Shown here: piece by piece, positions 1 through 11,008 of the stretch
How the letters are laid out: each line of letters starts with the position of its first letter
Numbering within the stretch: position 1 is the first letter of the stretch
Assembly (NCBI RefSeq): GCF_963678975.1
Contig: NC_089274.1
Span: forward strand, 22,467,133 to 22,531,132
Length of the DNA stretch: 64,000 nucleotides
Direction of reading: 5' to 3'
DNA from: Dysidea avara
Taxonomy: Eukaryota; Porifera; Demospongiae; Dictyoceratida; Dysideidae
The notes under the pieces: generated by a model
Told to the model about the DNA's origin: nothing
Databases searched by the model: none
The model's input: only the letters and a program-made list of their open reading frames with translations
Made by a program: the position numbers and the translations under genes

Positions 1-330
1 ATTTTATGTACTGCAGTATGCACATCTCGGGATGAAGCAACGTCAAACAGTAAAAAAATCAAGCCCGTTACCTTAGCCGTTATTATCAAGTTATGCTTGA
101 GAGCAATTTCTGCACTGTCGCCACTTACTACAAAACGAATCTGGAAACACACACAGCAGGATCAATATAGTGGGAGCACAAGTCTGTATTCACTTTCATC
201 GTACTCCCATTTTCATTGTGCTACTGCTTTATGAATAGGTTAGATCCCCCTGTTGGTTTTTAGTAGGTTGACACGCCTTGTGCTTGGTTTGGTCACTTCA
301 GTGGGGCCATTAATTAGTGAGCAAACTGTG

Positions 331-480
331 CCCTCAAGTTGTCAACCTCCAGTGGGCATATAACATACACCTAGTACATCTTCAGGTGTAGGTGACTTCC
401 CTTGTTTCCTTACTTTTATTTCTTTGATCCCTAATCAAACTTAAAATTCCTACTTTTTACTTGTACTTGGAATGTTACTT
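331..480. repeat. Half copy of the GTCCACTAG fold-back family
   Basis: Contains TCTTCAGGTGTAGGTGACTT, CCCTTGTTTCCTTAC and GATCCCTAATCAAACTTAAA, matching one arm of the element at 2302-2504. Confidence 0.6.
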
Positions 481-731
481 TACTTATTATGTTCAATTCA
501 TGGAAAGATCTATATGGCTATGGATTAAAAGTAAAAGTAGCTGGAATAATTTCACAATTATTAACCCTACAGATTAGTTCATGGTTTGCATTAATGTCAG
601 TGAGGTTAGAGTACTCACTGACTACTACAATACTCATAGATGATGAGTGTCCCTATGAAGCTGTTTGCATAACAGACCAATGTGACATACACAGATAATT
701 AACTAAGTAGTAGTATATACACATGACTGAC

Positions 732-1144
732 CATCGATTGATCTGGTTTATCATCATCATCATCATGATCCGGAAACTTAACCTCTGGATTTTTTTCTGG
801 CTTAGGATATTCTGGTTTGATATCTTGATCTGGTATTGATTTAATGTTTTGATTATTGGCATCACCTTGATCCAACGGTGGATTATTAACTTGGGTTGTC
901 GTTGGTCTGTCATGATGTAATGCTAGTTTTTCAACTTGATCTGTTGCTGGTATATCACCTTGACCTGCTTTTTCATTATCATCCTGATTTGTTGATTGTT
1001 CATCATTTGTTAGTGGATTTATACCATCATTTGTTGTATTTGTGTTATCTTGATCTGTATTTTGGTCTGTTACTGCTTTACTCTCTTGAGGAATAACTTC
1101 TTCAGCTACCTTTGCTTCATTCATAGTCATCGTAACGTCAGTAC
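732..1144 (-). CDS. Copy Z D/Q/P-rich linker exon
   Basis: 413 nt, phase 1 in and phase 0 out, with AG acceptor and GTCAGT donor. The peptide is low-complexity and acidic (DQN, TDQ, PDQD repeats), almost certainly disordered. Its homologues are the exons at 19723, 24813 and 44802, all of length 3n+2. Confidence 0.6.
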
Positions 1145-4100
1145 CTGTACAAAGGAAATGCATCTTATGTATACTATAAGTTATATTTTCAACATCTCAT
1201 AATTTATCTATTACTGGTCTGAAAGCATATGCACCACACCTTACAATATATGTATCTGATTATAGTATGTACGTGTTGAGCTGGATCCTCAAAAACATTT
1301 AATAACTCATGAATGCAATTACGCATGATCTTGAAATTTGGCTCATTTGTAGTGCTGCTCGACCCGCTAAAAATACGTTATTTCAAAATCTTTTCGTTCA
1401 ACTGTCTGACATATTTTCACCAAACATTTCCTATGGGAAGCCATAAAAGTACAGTGTCCATTATAGCCCTTTCCTGAACTTGTAATGGAGCCAAACTGTA
1501 CGTGTCTGTTGTTAACACCTTTGCTGTCACCACTAATTATTTGGTTAGCTGAAATGTTAACTCTCTTGCGAAAAAAACCACTTTTAATTTTTAGTTGTTT
1601 TTCAGGATCCAGCTCAAGTTGTACATATTTTAGACCAATGAACTAATCATGATTAACACAGTGGATGCCAATATTGGCATTTTTGTAGATGAGAAACTAA
1701 AATGCAACTAGATCTGGGAAAACCGGTCTTATTGCCCATGACAGCAGATTTGATTTTCACCAAGAACACAAAACTACATGAATAAACTATCATAGTCAAA
1801 TTATGCTAGGCTTGAGTGGTCTGCCTTTTCCAAGCCCAGTGGTGAGCTGTACAAGTGGTCTGGGGCCTTAATGAAGCTCTAGCCAACCTGGGATGGCTGT
1901 TTGTCACTGTACAGCTCTGTGGTATTGAATACAGGCCTGTGCTGTAAATCTCCTTTTATTTTAAAGCCAGTTTTTAGGCCTAATGGCCTGTAAATTGGCC
2001 GGATTCATCCCTATGTGTTCCTCTTTCATTTTGTAAACAACCTCTGTCCCTCCCCTCCCACTACCCCTATCGGAGCTTACCTGATATGGTAAATGTCGAG
2101 TTAAAAGTTATCTAAAATGGCAAAAAATTACCTGTTGGCTATTTATATAGTGGATGCTCTGGAACTTAAGAGATTAATGTAAAATGTGTGAAAATTTGGT
2201 AACACTCAAACTGACATTTCTCGATACATTCCAATAGGCGATAAAACCAGTTTTCCCAGACTAGGTCACATATATAGCTACTGTAATTAAGGTGCAGGTA
2301 TTTAGGAATTTGGGATACAGAAAAAAAGTGGGGAAACAAGGGAGGTCACCTACACCTAGTGGACATTTAATCTCTACTTCAGTCTGTGCCCATAACTGAA
2401 TCAGGGATTAAATGTCCACTAGTGTATCTGCAGGTGTGGGTGACCTCCCTTGTTTCCCTACATTTTTTTCTTACTATGATCCCTAATCAAACTTAAAATT
2501 CCTAATACCGTATAGAGGGAAACTTTGGCGAATTTGGCAATCTGCTACAAATTCGCCGAAGTTTTACCCGCCAATCACTCGTAGCACCTCAGATTAGCAT
2601 CTTTATAGCTAAGCATTGAGCTTTTATTTGCTAAAGTTTATTTCACCAAATGCAATTTAGCTTGCTGTTCACCAAAGTTTACCACCTCCAAAGTTTCCCT
2701 CTGTACGGTACTTGTTTGTTTACATTTTTTGTAGCATTATTTATAGACTGGTGAACCCATATATAGCGCAACAAAGAAAGGATGGCACCAGAGTTACAGT
2801 GTAATGTTGTCACCTTAATGCTCCCCCCAGCTATCAATTACTGACTCAAAAAGTGAAGTGGCCTTGCTTTCAGCTATATTCAGCCTGATATACAGCACTA
2901 CAAACCAAGAACAGTAGAACAACCCATCTAGTCACCACAAAAATATGGACGAGCCCCAACTACTCAAAAGTTAAGTGGCCATTACCAGGGGTGAATCCAG
3001 GAGTTGGCTAGGGGAGGGGCATAAACAGGCTGGAGAGCAATTTACAAGATTTCACCACCCCAACTGTGTTGCTGTTTCACTTACTGCATCGATGATTTTT
3101 TTTTACTATTGGTGGCTTGAATTGAGCTATTAAAAATCAGTATCCAGCTAGAGTAGACTGCATTCTGGGTCAAGTGAGTTGTGTAATTAAGCTATCTCAT
3201 GTATAAAATATGAAATTTACATCTGCCCACCTGCATTGCTACTTTCGGTATGGGTGGATGAAAACCTAATAATTACATTTATGTAGCCTAAAGTCGATCA
3301 GGGACTTTAGTTTAGGTTAAGTTTCCTGATCTGAAATATAAAATTAACAATAAGTGGCCTAACCATCACCCGGATTAATGTGCATGCACTCAGTTCCCCA
3401 AGCAGTTATAGACTGGCTGGATTTTACACTGGCTAAAAAAGTTTTAGACTGGTTCTGTTGGGATGTTCCCGAGAGACAAATCAAAGCCAAGTGCTATATT
3501 TGGCTCGAGACCACGCCCAAGTGCTATATTTTCCATAGTGCATGAGCAAACATGGTGCTTTTACTGGTTTAATGTATGAATCTGAAGTTGCAATCAAGAA
3601 GAAAGTCAGGCAATTAATACAGTTTATCGTGCCATGATGGTAGTGAGAAAACTAGTACCTACTTGTGATTAGCAGAAAGTTAATTTGTAGCGATCAATGC
3701 CGAGTTATCACACAGTGATGGACAGTTCAGTGAACAGTTTAAGACTGCATCAGTATGAACATTTGTTGCTAGCCATTAATTTGCTATTAATTTCTATAGT
3801 AATGTTGTTGACAGCTTTGTTATTGGGGATAATTGTCGTCATTCTAGTGTCTCCATGGGTTGTGTTTATGGATGTGTCACATTCACACAAAGTGCGCTTT
3901 ATTGTGGGTAAGTAGAATTCGAAGAAAACGGGACAGAAACGGAATGCGGGAATGACCAACGGAAAATGCCATATGAAGGTCATCATGCAATATACAGGTT
4001 GGATATATAGGATTTTACAGCATAATATCTCTTTGCAGCATTATTTGGATTCTTTTGCTAAAACGCCCGAAACACTCTAATAGAGCAGTCACCTGCATTA

Positions 4101-6910
4101 ATATACTTTAATAAAGCAGTCAAGAATGTTTTGTTAATTATCCCACTAGAGACTCACATTGATGACCTGTGAATTGATGGACTATAGATTAGGCGCTAAT
4201 ACAGCATGAATAAGTTTACAAAGGATTCTAATTAACTGACTGCCTGCAAATAGATGTAGGAAGTGGTACCTACAACCTCAGGAAAAAGTCACATGATAAG
4301 TATGTGGTAGCTGCAGGATTTGTATATAGGTGCATGGCTCCATTGACTAAGGACAATATGAGCAGTCATGCATGGGGACTCCTTTTGGAGCCACTTCAGC
4401 TTGACAAGCATACCAGTGCTGCATGCATACTCCCACTATATGACTTCTTAAGTAGGTGCACTTTTCAAAGCCTATAACAGGCACTGTCAGGTAATTAGAT
4501 ACTTAGTGAATCTCAGTTTTCATCAGTATCAATTTAATGTTTAATTGTTGACAGAGTTGGGGTCGTTACACTAAAAATGTAACTAGATACATATTACTCG
4601 TTACTTTTACGCGATGTAGTGCGCTACAGTTACATATTACTTACTGAAAAAAGTAACGAGTTACATATTACTCGCTACTCTGAGGGCTGTAACTGGTAAT
4701 AATATTACATATTACATTTGTTTGTTACAAACTATAAAGTAAATCCAACCTTCTAATACAAGCTACTAGCCTACAACTACAAGTGACATGAGCGAGACAC
4801 GTGTTTCTCTGGTGTAGTTCAGCCACAAATACATATACTTTGTTGTTACATCTTGGCCTCAAGGGCACTCCCCATACACTATCATTCTTTGTCCATGCCT
4901 ATAATGCTATCTCTAGTCTTGTCTGGACCCAAAATGCAATCAAAATGCAATCAATCATGTACCTGGATACAATGCGCCTTAAAAGGAAGTAACGTGTTAC
5001 ATCCGTTACAATTTCTGGAGTAATATCCGTTACATATTACTCGCTACTTTGTCATGTAACACGTTATATTACTCGTTACTGTAAAAGTAATATTATTACA
5101 TAACGCGTTACCCCCAACTCTGATTGTTGAATATTTTAACCTGGACGGTTTCAAAAGCTAACTTACAATATTGATGATTTAGCTACCAAATCTATGGCAG
5201 TTATAGTCCATCAATTCACAGGCCATCAATGTGGGGGTCTCTGGTGGGATAGTTAAAACATTCGAGTATTTTAATGCAAATGAATGCTCTATTAGATTGT
5301 TTCGATCGTTCTAGTGAAAGGATTCAAACAATGATGCTAAACAAATGTTGCGCTGTAAAATCCAGTATGATGACCTTTATCAGGCATTTTCCATGGGTTG
5401 TTCCCGTTCCCGCTTTCCTCGAATTCTATTTACCCCTTCGTTGTCATACAAAGGAAAATAAAGTACACTTTGAAGGAAAATATCACTATTTTGAACCTAA
5501 ATGGTATGGCCATACCTACTGGATCTTATGTTGCATGGGCCTGACCGACTGTCTTTTTTCATGTGATATCATGCGAGGTCTTTTGTAATTGTAGCTCTTT
5601 TATGTATGGCAAATTTTAGAATTTTCTTTCATACCGTACGCAAGGAAATTTTGACGTAAGAAAAATTTGACGAATTCAGACTTCAGCAGATTTGACGAAT
5701 AAAATGTTGACGAAAATCAAGAAATTGTAGGCAAAACCTGTACTTTTAAGGGCGCTTATAAACATTTGACGAATTTAAATTTGATGAATTAAACCGATTC
5801 GTCAAATTTTTTGACGTCAAAATTTCCTTGCGTACAGTATACGTAGTTATTATCATTGTCAAACTGTCCTACCTACCCAGATTTTCTGAGGTTTTTCCCA
5901 CGCAACATAAGTATGGTCTATCATACATAAAATAAATAACTAAGGGGGCATAGTCTCAATGAAGCGCCGACTTGTTTGCAGCCAGAGAGTGTTTCTGAGC
6001 TAGCAGGTTATGAAAAGATATTTGTAGATAAGGCCCAACAAAGTATATTGCTAGTTTCTCTTCAACCATGCACTCCCTCAATTTTGATGTGGGTGGGTGG
6101 TCATTTTTCATTATAAGGAAGCACCCAAAATCACAGCAATAGCAAGCTATCTGTCACTACAAGGATTATCAAGTGACTTCTTAGAGCTTATGCTTACACT
6201 TTACCACCTTTTTGAAACAGGAAGAAACGTTTTCTGTAGCTGAAAATGATGGCTAGCTTGTCTAAGCATCAAAATGATGGCACACGTGATCAGTAATAGC
6301 AGTCATGAATTTAGAGGCAGCAGGGTGGAAGGTGATGTGGGCAGGTGATGAGAAATTATAAATCAACTTTGTACGCAGTAGTTTATACGCTCGGAATTAC
6401 GAGGTTAGTGCTCAGAGTTTCTAGTGGTATTTTAGCTTCATTTTCTACTTTAAAGTGGGTTGATCGGGCCCCGAATCAAGTTGACATGGCCCACTTCTAA
6501 TTCTAGGAATTGGTTCCGGGCAGTGACAATTAAGGAGTGCTTGCTGTTTAAACCCGTGACGGATATGACAAACAATCACTGAACAATCACGGCGTTCGGG
6601 CAGTACCCGTTAGGTGCTAGATCTCATTTCAGTTCAGGAGTGTCTCACTATTAAATATTTTGAGGGGCAAAACAATCCTAAAAATGTATTACCGACCAAG
6701 AATAAAAATTTCGCTGATAACCCCCCTCCCCCCCCAAAAAAAAACCTCGAAATCAGGGAAATCGGGTCTCGGCGAAAATTTCTCCCTCGAAATGTTTAGG
6801 CTACCGGTAATTCTTTCAGTATAAACGTATAAAGGACGAGCTAGCAATATGATAATTCACAGGAACATACCACTCTTCACACGCCACGGTAAGCAACAGC
6901 AACTTCCCAT
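732..6910 (-). CDS. TAB1-like gene copy Z, 5' part only (start exon plus D/Q/P-rich linker exon)
   Basis: Two exons of a fourth member of the TAB1-like family are visible. The start exon (6871-6910) reads MGSCCCLPWRVKS, then a phase-1 donor (AGTG|GTATG). The linker exon (732-1144) opens after an acceptor (TGTACAG) with the two bases completing that codon, runs 137 codons rich in D, Q, N, P and T with a run of Asp near its end, and ends in phase 0 at GTCAGT, the donor also used by copies A and C. The PP2C exons should follow left of base 732, outside the window. MG followed by three cysteines suggests N-myristoylation and palmitoylation. The exon pairing is inferred from phase and family layout; the start exon lacks the 5' motif shared by A and C, so it is the least certain part. 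Confidence 0.5.
1263..1632. mobile_element. MITE, TAGTATGT family, copy 1
   Basis: About 370 bp with terminal inverted repeats around GTTGAGCTGGATCCT / AGGATCCAGCTCAA. The interior matches, in reverse orientation, the element inserted in the gypsy pol region at 54826-55216, including the phrase about the cell-like run AAACTGTACGTGTCTGTTG. The right TIR end is decayed, so a TA duplication is no longer clear here. Confidence 0.75.
1707..2266. mobile_element. MITE with CTGGGAAAAC-type TIRs
   Basis: The left end CTAGATCTGGGAAAACCGG pairs with the right end CAGTTTTCCCAGACTAG across about 560 bp, extending inward to TTATTGCCC / GGCGATAAAA. It has no coding capacity. A shorter related end lies near 45670 (TTTTCCCAGGTCTAG). 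Confidence 0.6.
2302..2504. repeat. Fold-back element (GTCCACTAG family)
   Basis: Near-palindrome with a central axis around the CTTCAGTCTGTG / ACTGAATCAGGG region. Arms contain GGGAAACAAGGGAGGTCACC and its complement. Relatives or half-copies are at 331-480, 26335-26450, 39281-39490, 46080-46250 and 49918-50030. Confidence 0.7.
2506..2710. mobile_element. Short MITE, TACCGTA family
   Basis: 205 bp with inverted ends TACCGTATAGAGGGAAACTT and AAGTTTCCCTCTGTACGGTA. It abuts the fold-back repeat on its left. It is non-coding and AT-rich. Confidence 0.7.
2711..3696. other. Gene-free stretch
   Basis: No open frame of note. A hAT-like element end (CAGGGGTGAATCCAGGA) is near 2988, but no partner end was found. 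Otherwise unremarkable AT-rich sequence. Confidence 0.5.
3697..3915 (+). CDS. Possible small membrane-protein exon, unrecognised
   Basis: A 72-codon frame from ATG with a strongly hydrophobic block at about residues 24-56 (many L, I, V), preceded by a polar N-terminus. The frame meets GTAAGTAG at 3908, which resembles a donor, but those bases also form the end of the transposon starting at 3906 (the same GGGTAAGTAGAATTC occurs at 43883). The peptide belongs to no family I recognise. It could be a real first exon truncated by the insertion, or chance. Confidence 0.2.
   Translation: MPSYHTVMDSSVNSLRLHQYEHLLLAINLLLISIVMLLTALLLGIIVVILVSPWVVFMDVSHSHKVRFIVGK
3906..5435. mobile_element. Long-TIR DNA element, interrupted by a hAT MITE
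   Basis: The left arm (about 3906-4200) and right arm (about 5205-5435) are inverted copies: GGGTAAGTAGAATTCGA... against ...CGAATTCTATTTACCCC. Both include a CTCTAATAGAG-like motif and a match around CATCAATTCACAGG / TGTGAATTGATGG. The middle is non-coding. A second copy lies at 43882-44540. The hAT MITE at 4552-5122 sits inside it. Confidence 0.7.
4552..5122. mobile_element. hAT-type MITE (CAGAGTTGGGG ends) with 8-bp TSD
   Basis: 571 bp. Ends CAGAGTTGGGG / CCCCAACTCTG are inverted repeats, and the interior is full of TTACATATTACTCG / GTAACGCGTTAC-type motifs. It is flanked by a perfect 8-bp duplication ATTGTTGA (4544-4551 and 5123-5130), the size expected for hAT insertion. Confidence 0.9.
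5632..5839. mobile_element. Short MITE, TACCGTA family
   Basis: 208 bp with inverted ends TACCGTACGCAAGGAAATTT and AAATTTCCTTGCGTACAGTA. The interior carries repeated TTTGACGAAT. It has no ORF. Confidence 0.8.
5840..6870. other. Intron 1 of copy Z: no gene seen
   Basis: AT-rich sequence with a C-run/A-run near 6722. The segment around 6655-6800 resembles the short MITEs carrying TAAATATTTTGAGGGG and TTCTCCCTCGAAATGTTTAGG. No exon is supported. Confidence 0.45.
6871..6910 (-). CDS. Copy Z start exon (MGSCCC...)
   Basis: ATG at 6910, 13 codons plus one base, then GTATG. Gly2 and Cys4-6 resemble a dual acylation signal. Phase 1 matches the start exons of copies A and C. Confidence 0.42.
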
Positions 6911-8465
6911 TATTCATACACCAGTATCGAGGGGCGTATTTGTTTGGCTCTCAGTCTCGCTCTCAGTAGAGGCGCTAATCAATATATGCTTAAAAAGGCA
7001 CTCAGCATAGGCGCCCCGAAATGAAGAATTCGGAAGGTATTTTTATTATTATGCTTAACAACACCAGGGGAGGGTCAGAGGGTTATAATTAACTAGGGAG
7101 GATCTAGGGCTTCCCAAAAAGGGTTGGGGAGGGGTCTGCTTTATCTAGGGGGCCTGGGGAAACAGTACAATAAGTACCTCCACAATCACTATGAAAATTA
7201 TGAATGATCCAGCTGCATTAAAGCCACCATGCGTTACCACGTCCATGTTTTCATTGCCCATGTATGTTTTATATGCAACTGCACCTGTACTGTAACTTTT
7301 ACTATATTTCTAGCATATAGTAAAAGTTTTTTTGTTGTTTTTTTTTGGGGGGGGGGGGGAGCTACATTCCCTCATGCACCCCCCAAATCCGCCCTTGATT
7401 GACTCATAAGCTGGCTACTGACAAGTTTTTCCTAAATCAGTAAGCCAAATTCAACTTATCATTTCAGAAATACTTATTGCAAACAATTATAGTGTCATCT
7501 TTACCGATTGCAAAATCACTTGAAACTGCTATATCCAGCATCTTCATACACAATAAGCGCCTCTAAAATATTAATATTTATCATTTTAATGTTTTACAGT
7601 TATTACAACTGCCGTATAGCCTACCACACATAATGCTACCTTCATAGTTGCTAAGAATAATATGAAAAAAAAAAAACTGCAGCATTATCCCATACATATG
7701 GGCACACTTAGCCAGCTAAGGATATTTTGCAAATGAAATGCACTTGATCTTGTATGCCATTCTTTAAGCCTGGGTCCATAACTATTAGCTGTACAGCTAG
7801 CTCAACTACTCATGTCTGTCACTTATCCCTATGTAACTCTTGATCAATGTAGTCCACTTAGAAAGCAGTATGATTTAGATATTTTTGTATAAACCATCAA
7901 TTGAAATAACTTTAGCTTAGACCCCCTGCCAGCTCTATATGCCTACTACCTTGGTGCACCCTTCTTGTCAAACCCTAGATCCGCCCCTGGTAATAGCTAT
8001 TCAATAATTACCTGAGAACCCAGTTTCTATAGTTGTTATTTATATGGCTTGACTCTCAAAATTGTCCTTAAATCCAATCTCAGAAAGTGTAATATCAGTT
8101 TGCTTTCAAAGTGGCATGCACAGCCAGCAAAAATACCTGCAGATTTGATCTCAGAAAGCCTTGCCATAAACATGAATAGTATCCCTAATATTCAGTTTCA
8201 AAATGAAGTGGATATAGTGCTGGCACCGGTTATGAACGTGAACGGCTATTTTACCGGCAATAGTCCATCTTATCAAACATGCTGGTCGTATCAAGGTGAG
8301 CCAGGGTTAGCATGCATCCAGTATGCCCCGAGTAGTCGACTTTAGGGCACGTACAAGGGGTATATAGGATAATAATTATAGCTCACAAGCTGGGATTCTT
8401 GTACACTATCTGAGAAATCCATGAAATATTTATGTGAAATAATACAGAAATACATTTTGAAATAC
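6911..8465. other. Repeat-rich stretch without a supported gene
   Basis: Contains a G-run near 7347 and hAT-like ends (CTAGATCCGCCCCTG near 7973). A segment around 8232-8290 recurs inverted at 58098-58195 (GGTTATGAAC, AACGGCTATTTTACCGGCA). A 98-codon frame at 8049-8345 has no recognisable domain. Confidence 0.45.
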
Positions 8466-9530
8466 TTAAATCAGTGTGAAACTCCAGGGATCTGACTCAT
8501 TGTTAGTTGGTTCTATTTACCATAGCCCTTCAAGCCCTCTCAGCACTAGTGTCTCATCCCTTTGTAATCTTTTCACTGAACTTAGCAATTATATATACTC
8601 ATTTATTAATTTGTGGGGGACTTTAGTCTCTTGGTCAGATCTTCCAGTTCCACCACTAATTGCCATGTCAAACCTTTTCTTGACTCAGTATATAGATGAC
8701 TTATTCTTATTCCAACATAATATTACCGAACCTACAAGGATCAGGCAAGATGAGTCTCCAAGCTTATTGGATTTAGTTTTTACAATTGAGCAGGACATGA
8801 TTAATAATCTATCCTATTATATATATCTTCCACCATTGGACAACAGTGACCACATTTGTATACAATTTGATATATTGTGTTACTCAGAGCCTAAGAAGAC
8901 TGATAACATTAAGTATAATAATAGAGCAGCAAATATTAACCTAATGAAGCAAATTCTTAGCGATATTGACTTGGTGTCCATTCTAGATCCTCTTAATACC
9001 AATGATGCTTGGTTGCAATTTAAGTCCATTTTTTCAGGATGCCTTTGATAAATGTGTTCCCACCTATTATACAAGCAGAAAGTAACTCTGAAGTGTTTTG
9101 TTTGAAAAGGAAGAAAAACCATTTATGGAAGAAGTACCTCTTAACTTGTTCCTCTGCCAATCTATCCAACTTTAAATCAATTAACAACCAAATTAGAAAC
9201 CTAGCTAGTAATCTTAGAAAGGATTTTGAAAAGAGTTTAATGCAAGGTGTGAAGTCTATACTGAAAGCATTTTGGCGATACATTATTATTCGAGAATAAA
9301 GATACGTCCTAGCATTACTAAACTGCTTATCTCTGATGGTACCACAGTGTGCTCTGACCCTGAAATGGCAACTCTTTTTAATGGCTATTTCTCCAATGCT
9401 TTTACTTGTGAGGACACCACCACAATTCTTACAGTTGACTCAGCTAGTTCTCTTATTGCTGACTCTATTGAAATCACCCCTGCAGTTGCCTACCATACAC
9501 TTGCAATTTTATTAGAACAATATTAAAACA
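8466..9530 (+). mobile_element. Non-LTR retrotransposon (LINE) fragment: endonuclease C-terminal half and linker to RT
   Basis: Three overlapping plus-strand frames (8476-9048, 9039-9299, 9272-9526) are read in succession, with frameshifts between them, so the copy is dead. The first resembles the APE-type endonuclease of CR1/Jockey-like LINEs: LLVGSIYHSPSS near the start, LLDLVFT and the conserved NSDH motif. The region where GDFN is expected is degraded (LWGTL). The second and third match the basic linker before the RT (LKRKKNHLWKKYL, KDFEKSL, FWRYI, IRPSITKLL). The RT is absent, as is the 5' end. It probably arose by truncation and decay. The clade is not determined. Confidence 0.75.
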
Positions 9531-9669
9531 GGTATGTGTACTATTGGGTGGTTGTGTAACGTGTAGTCCAGATCAAAGTACAGAAGTATTTAAAAAGTAT
9601 TTGTATTTTACACTTTCAGAGTATTTGCATTTAAATACTTTTCAAAGGATTTGACCCCAAGCCTGCTCA

Positions 9670-9706
<37 letters not shown>
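9670..9706. repeat. (TA)n microsatellite
   Basis: Alternating TA interrupted by one GTA. Confidence 0.9.
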
Positions 9707-10126
9707 ATATACGTAGAAACAACCATGCATGGTCCCCAAACTGATCCATTAAGTGCTGCACACGTGTTTGCACAAATATTATTATCATTAAGATTCTTGC
9801 TTCCCATGGATAGTATAGTACATCAACTTGTTGTGTTCAGAGTCAAACCCATACAAGGACTAAGTTATGTCGATGGGTAAAGGCTTTAGATCACATATGT
9901 CCATACAACTCTTCAAAGTATAGCTATATACTGATTTAAGTTATAATGAGAATTTAAAATTAATACTGTATGGTATATAGTAAAGAAATTTTTAGCAATA
10001 ACGTACACATACCATATCAAGTAGCCTGTAAGTTTTTCAAATGGCTTTGATTTCCACACTACATAACTATACTAATTAATGCAATGACATATATAGGCAG
10101 TTTTGCATGCACCGTAAAAAACAAAC

Positions 10127-10214
10127 TGTGTCCTGCACACCAATACGTCGCAATACACACACCAATTGGCATATTTGTGTGTGTATTGTGATATTTTGGT
10201 GTGTAGGACACACT
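10127..10214. repeat. Perfectly placed hairpin, about 40-bp arms
   Basis: TGTGTCCTGCACACCAATA on the left pairs imperfectly with TTTTGGTGTGTAGGACACA on the right, with a short AATTGGCATAT loop. It may be a tiny fold-back element. Confidence 0.7.
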
Positions 10215-10285
10215 TCATTTTTTTTTATAGCTTTGTATGTGACTGACCATATATGTCAAGTAATGTACTATAGAAGCACACAGTT

Positions 10286-10422
10286 TACGATTGCAGTTAA
10301 TAAACAACTGAACGCAACATTATAATTCATTATTCAACTGGACAACAAAAACTGACCTACTAAGCTGTATTGAAAACTATCATCTCAGCTATTATAATGT
10401 TGCGTTTAGTTGTTTATTATCT
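10286..10422. repeat. Inverted repeat pair (small MITE)
   Basis: TAAACAACTGAACGCAACAT and its inverted partner ATGTTGCGTTTAGTTGTTTA flank about 70 bp of unrelated sequence just 3' of copy A. Confidence 0.65.
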
Positions 10423-10547
10423 ACAATACATTGCAAGAATTAGAAGTCAAATACTCAGTTGAGCATATACCATGACACCTTATGCCAACTGCAGTTATAG
10501 CTCACTGACACAATCTATACAGCAAAACGGCAGTTGCAGTAACTAAT

Positions 10548-10553
10548 TTTATT
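10548..10553 (-). terminator. Candidate polyadenylation signal of copy A
   Basis: AATAAA on the minus strand, about 100 nt downstream of the copy A stop codon at 10654. Confidence 0.5.
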
Positions 10554-10653
10554 TAAAATACATAATATAAGCCTATAACATGCACAAGATTAATATACAA
10601 GCTTTGCATGCAGTTGTATTTATAAAATCAGCTACTCAATTGCAGGCTGGTTA

Positions 10654-11008
10654 TTAGACCTCAAATTGAAATTGACAAATCACTAAAGTCATGTCATCTC
10701 TCTTCCTATTGGCTACTGCAACATCAGAACGATGATCTTCATGAGCTGATGTCTGGTACAAGTCATATTGTGTCTGACGAATATTGTCTAGAATGTGTTT
10801 AGACATATTTTTCCCAAAACCATGTTCATTGATGTGTTTATCAATCATATCAGCTATCAGATCATTTCCATTTCCACCATCCTGTCCAGCTACAGCCTCC
10901 AGTGTCTTGTATACTCCATCAGTCATGAGGATGAGGTATTTGAAGGATGGATCAATTTCCACTGAGGTCACATGTGGTATAGCAATTCCTGGTTCATCAG
11001 TGGCATGA
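10654..11008 (-). CDS. Copy A exon 5: PP2C C-terminal part and stop
   Basis: Acceptor CTTTGTAG, 355 nt to TAA. Encodes LILMTDGVYKTLEAV and DDMTLVI, then ends within ten residues. Confidence 0.87.

Noticed and set aside
8049..8345. 98-codon plus frame ahead of the LINE fragment
   Set aside because: Part of it is a repeat shared with 58098-58195; no LINE or host domain seen.
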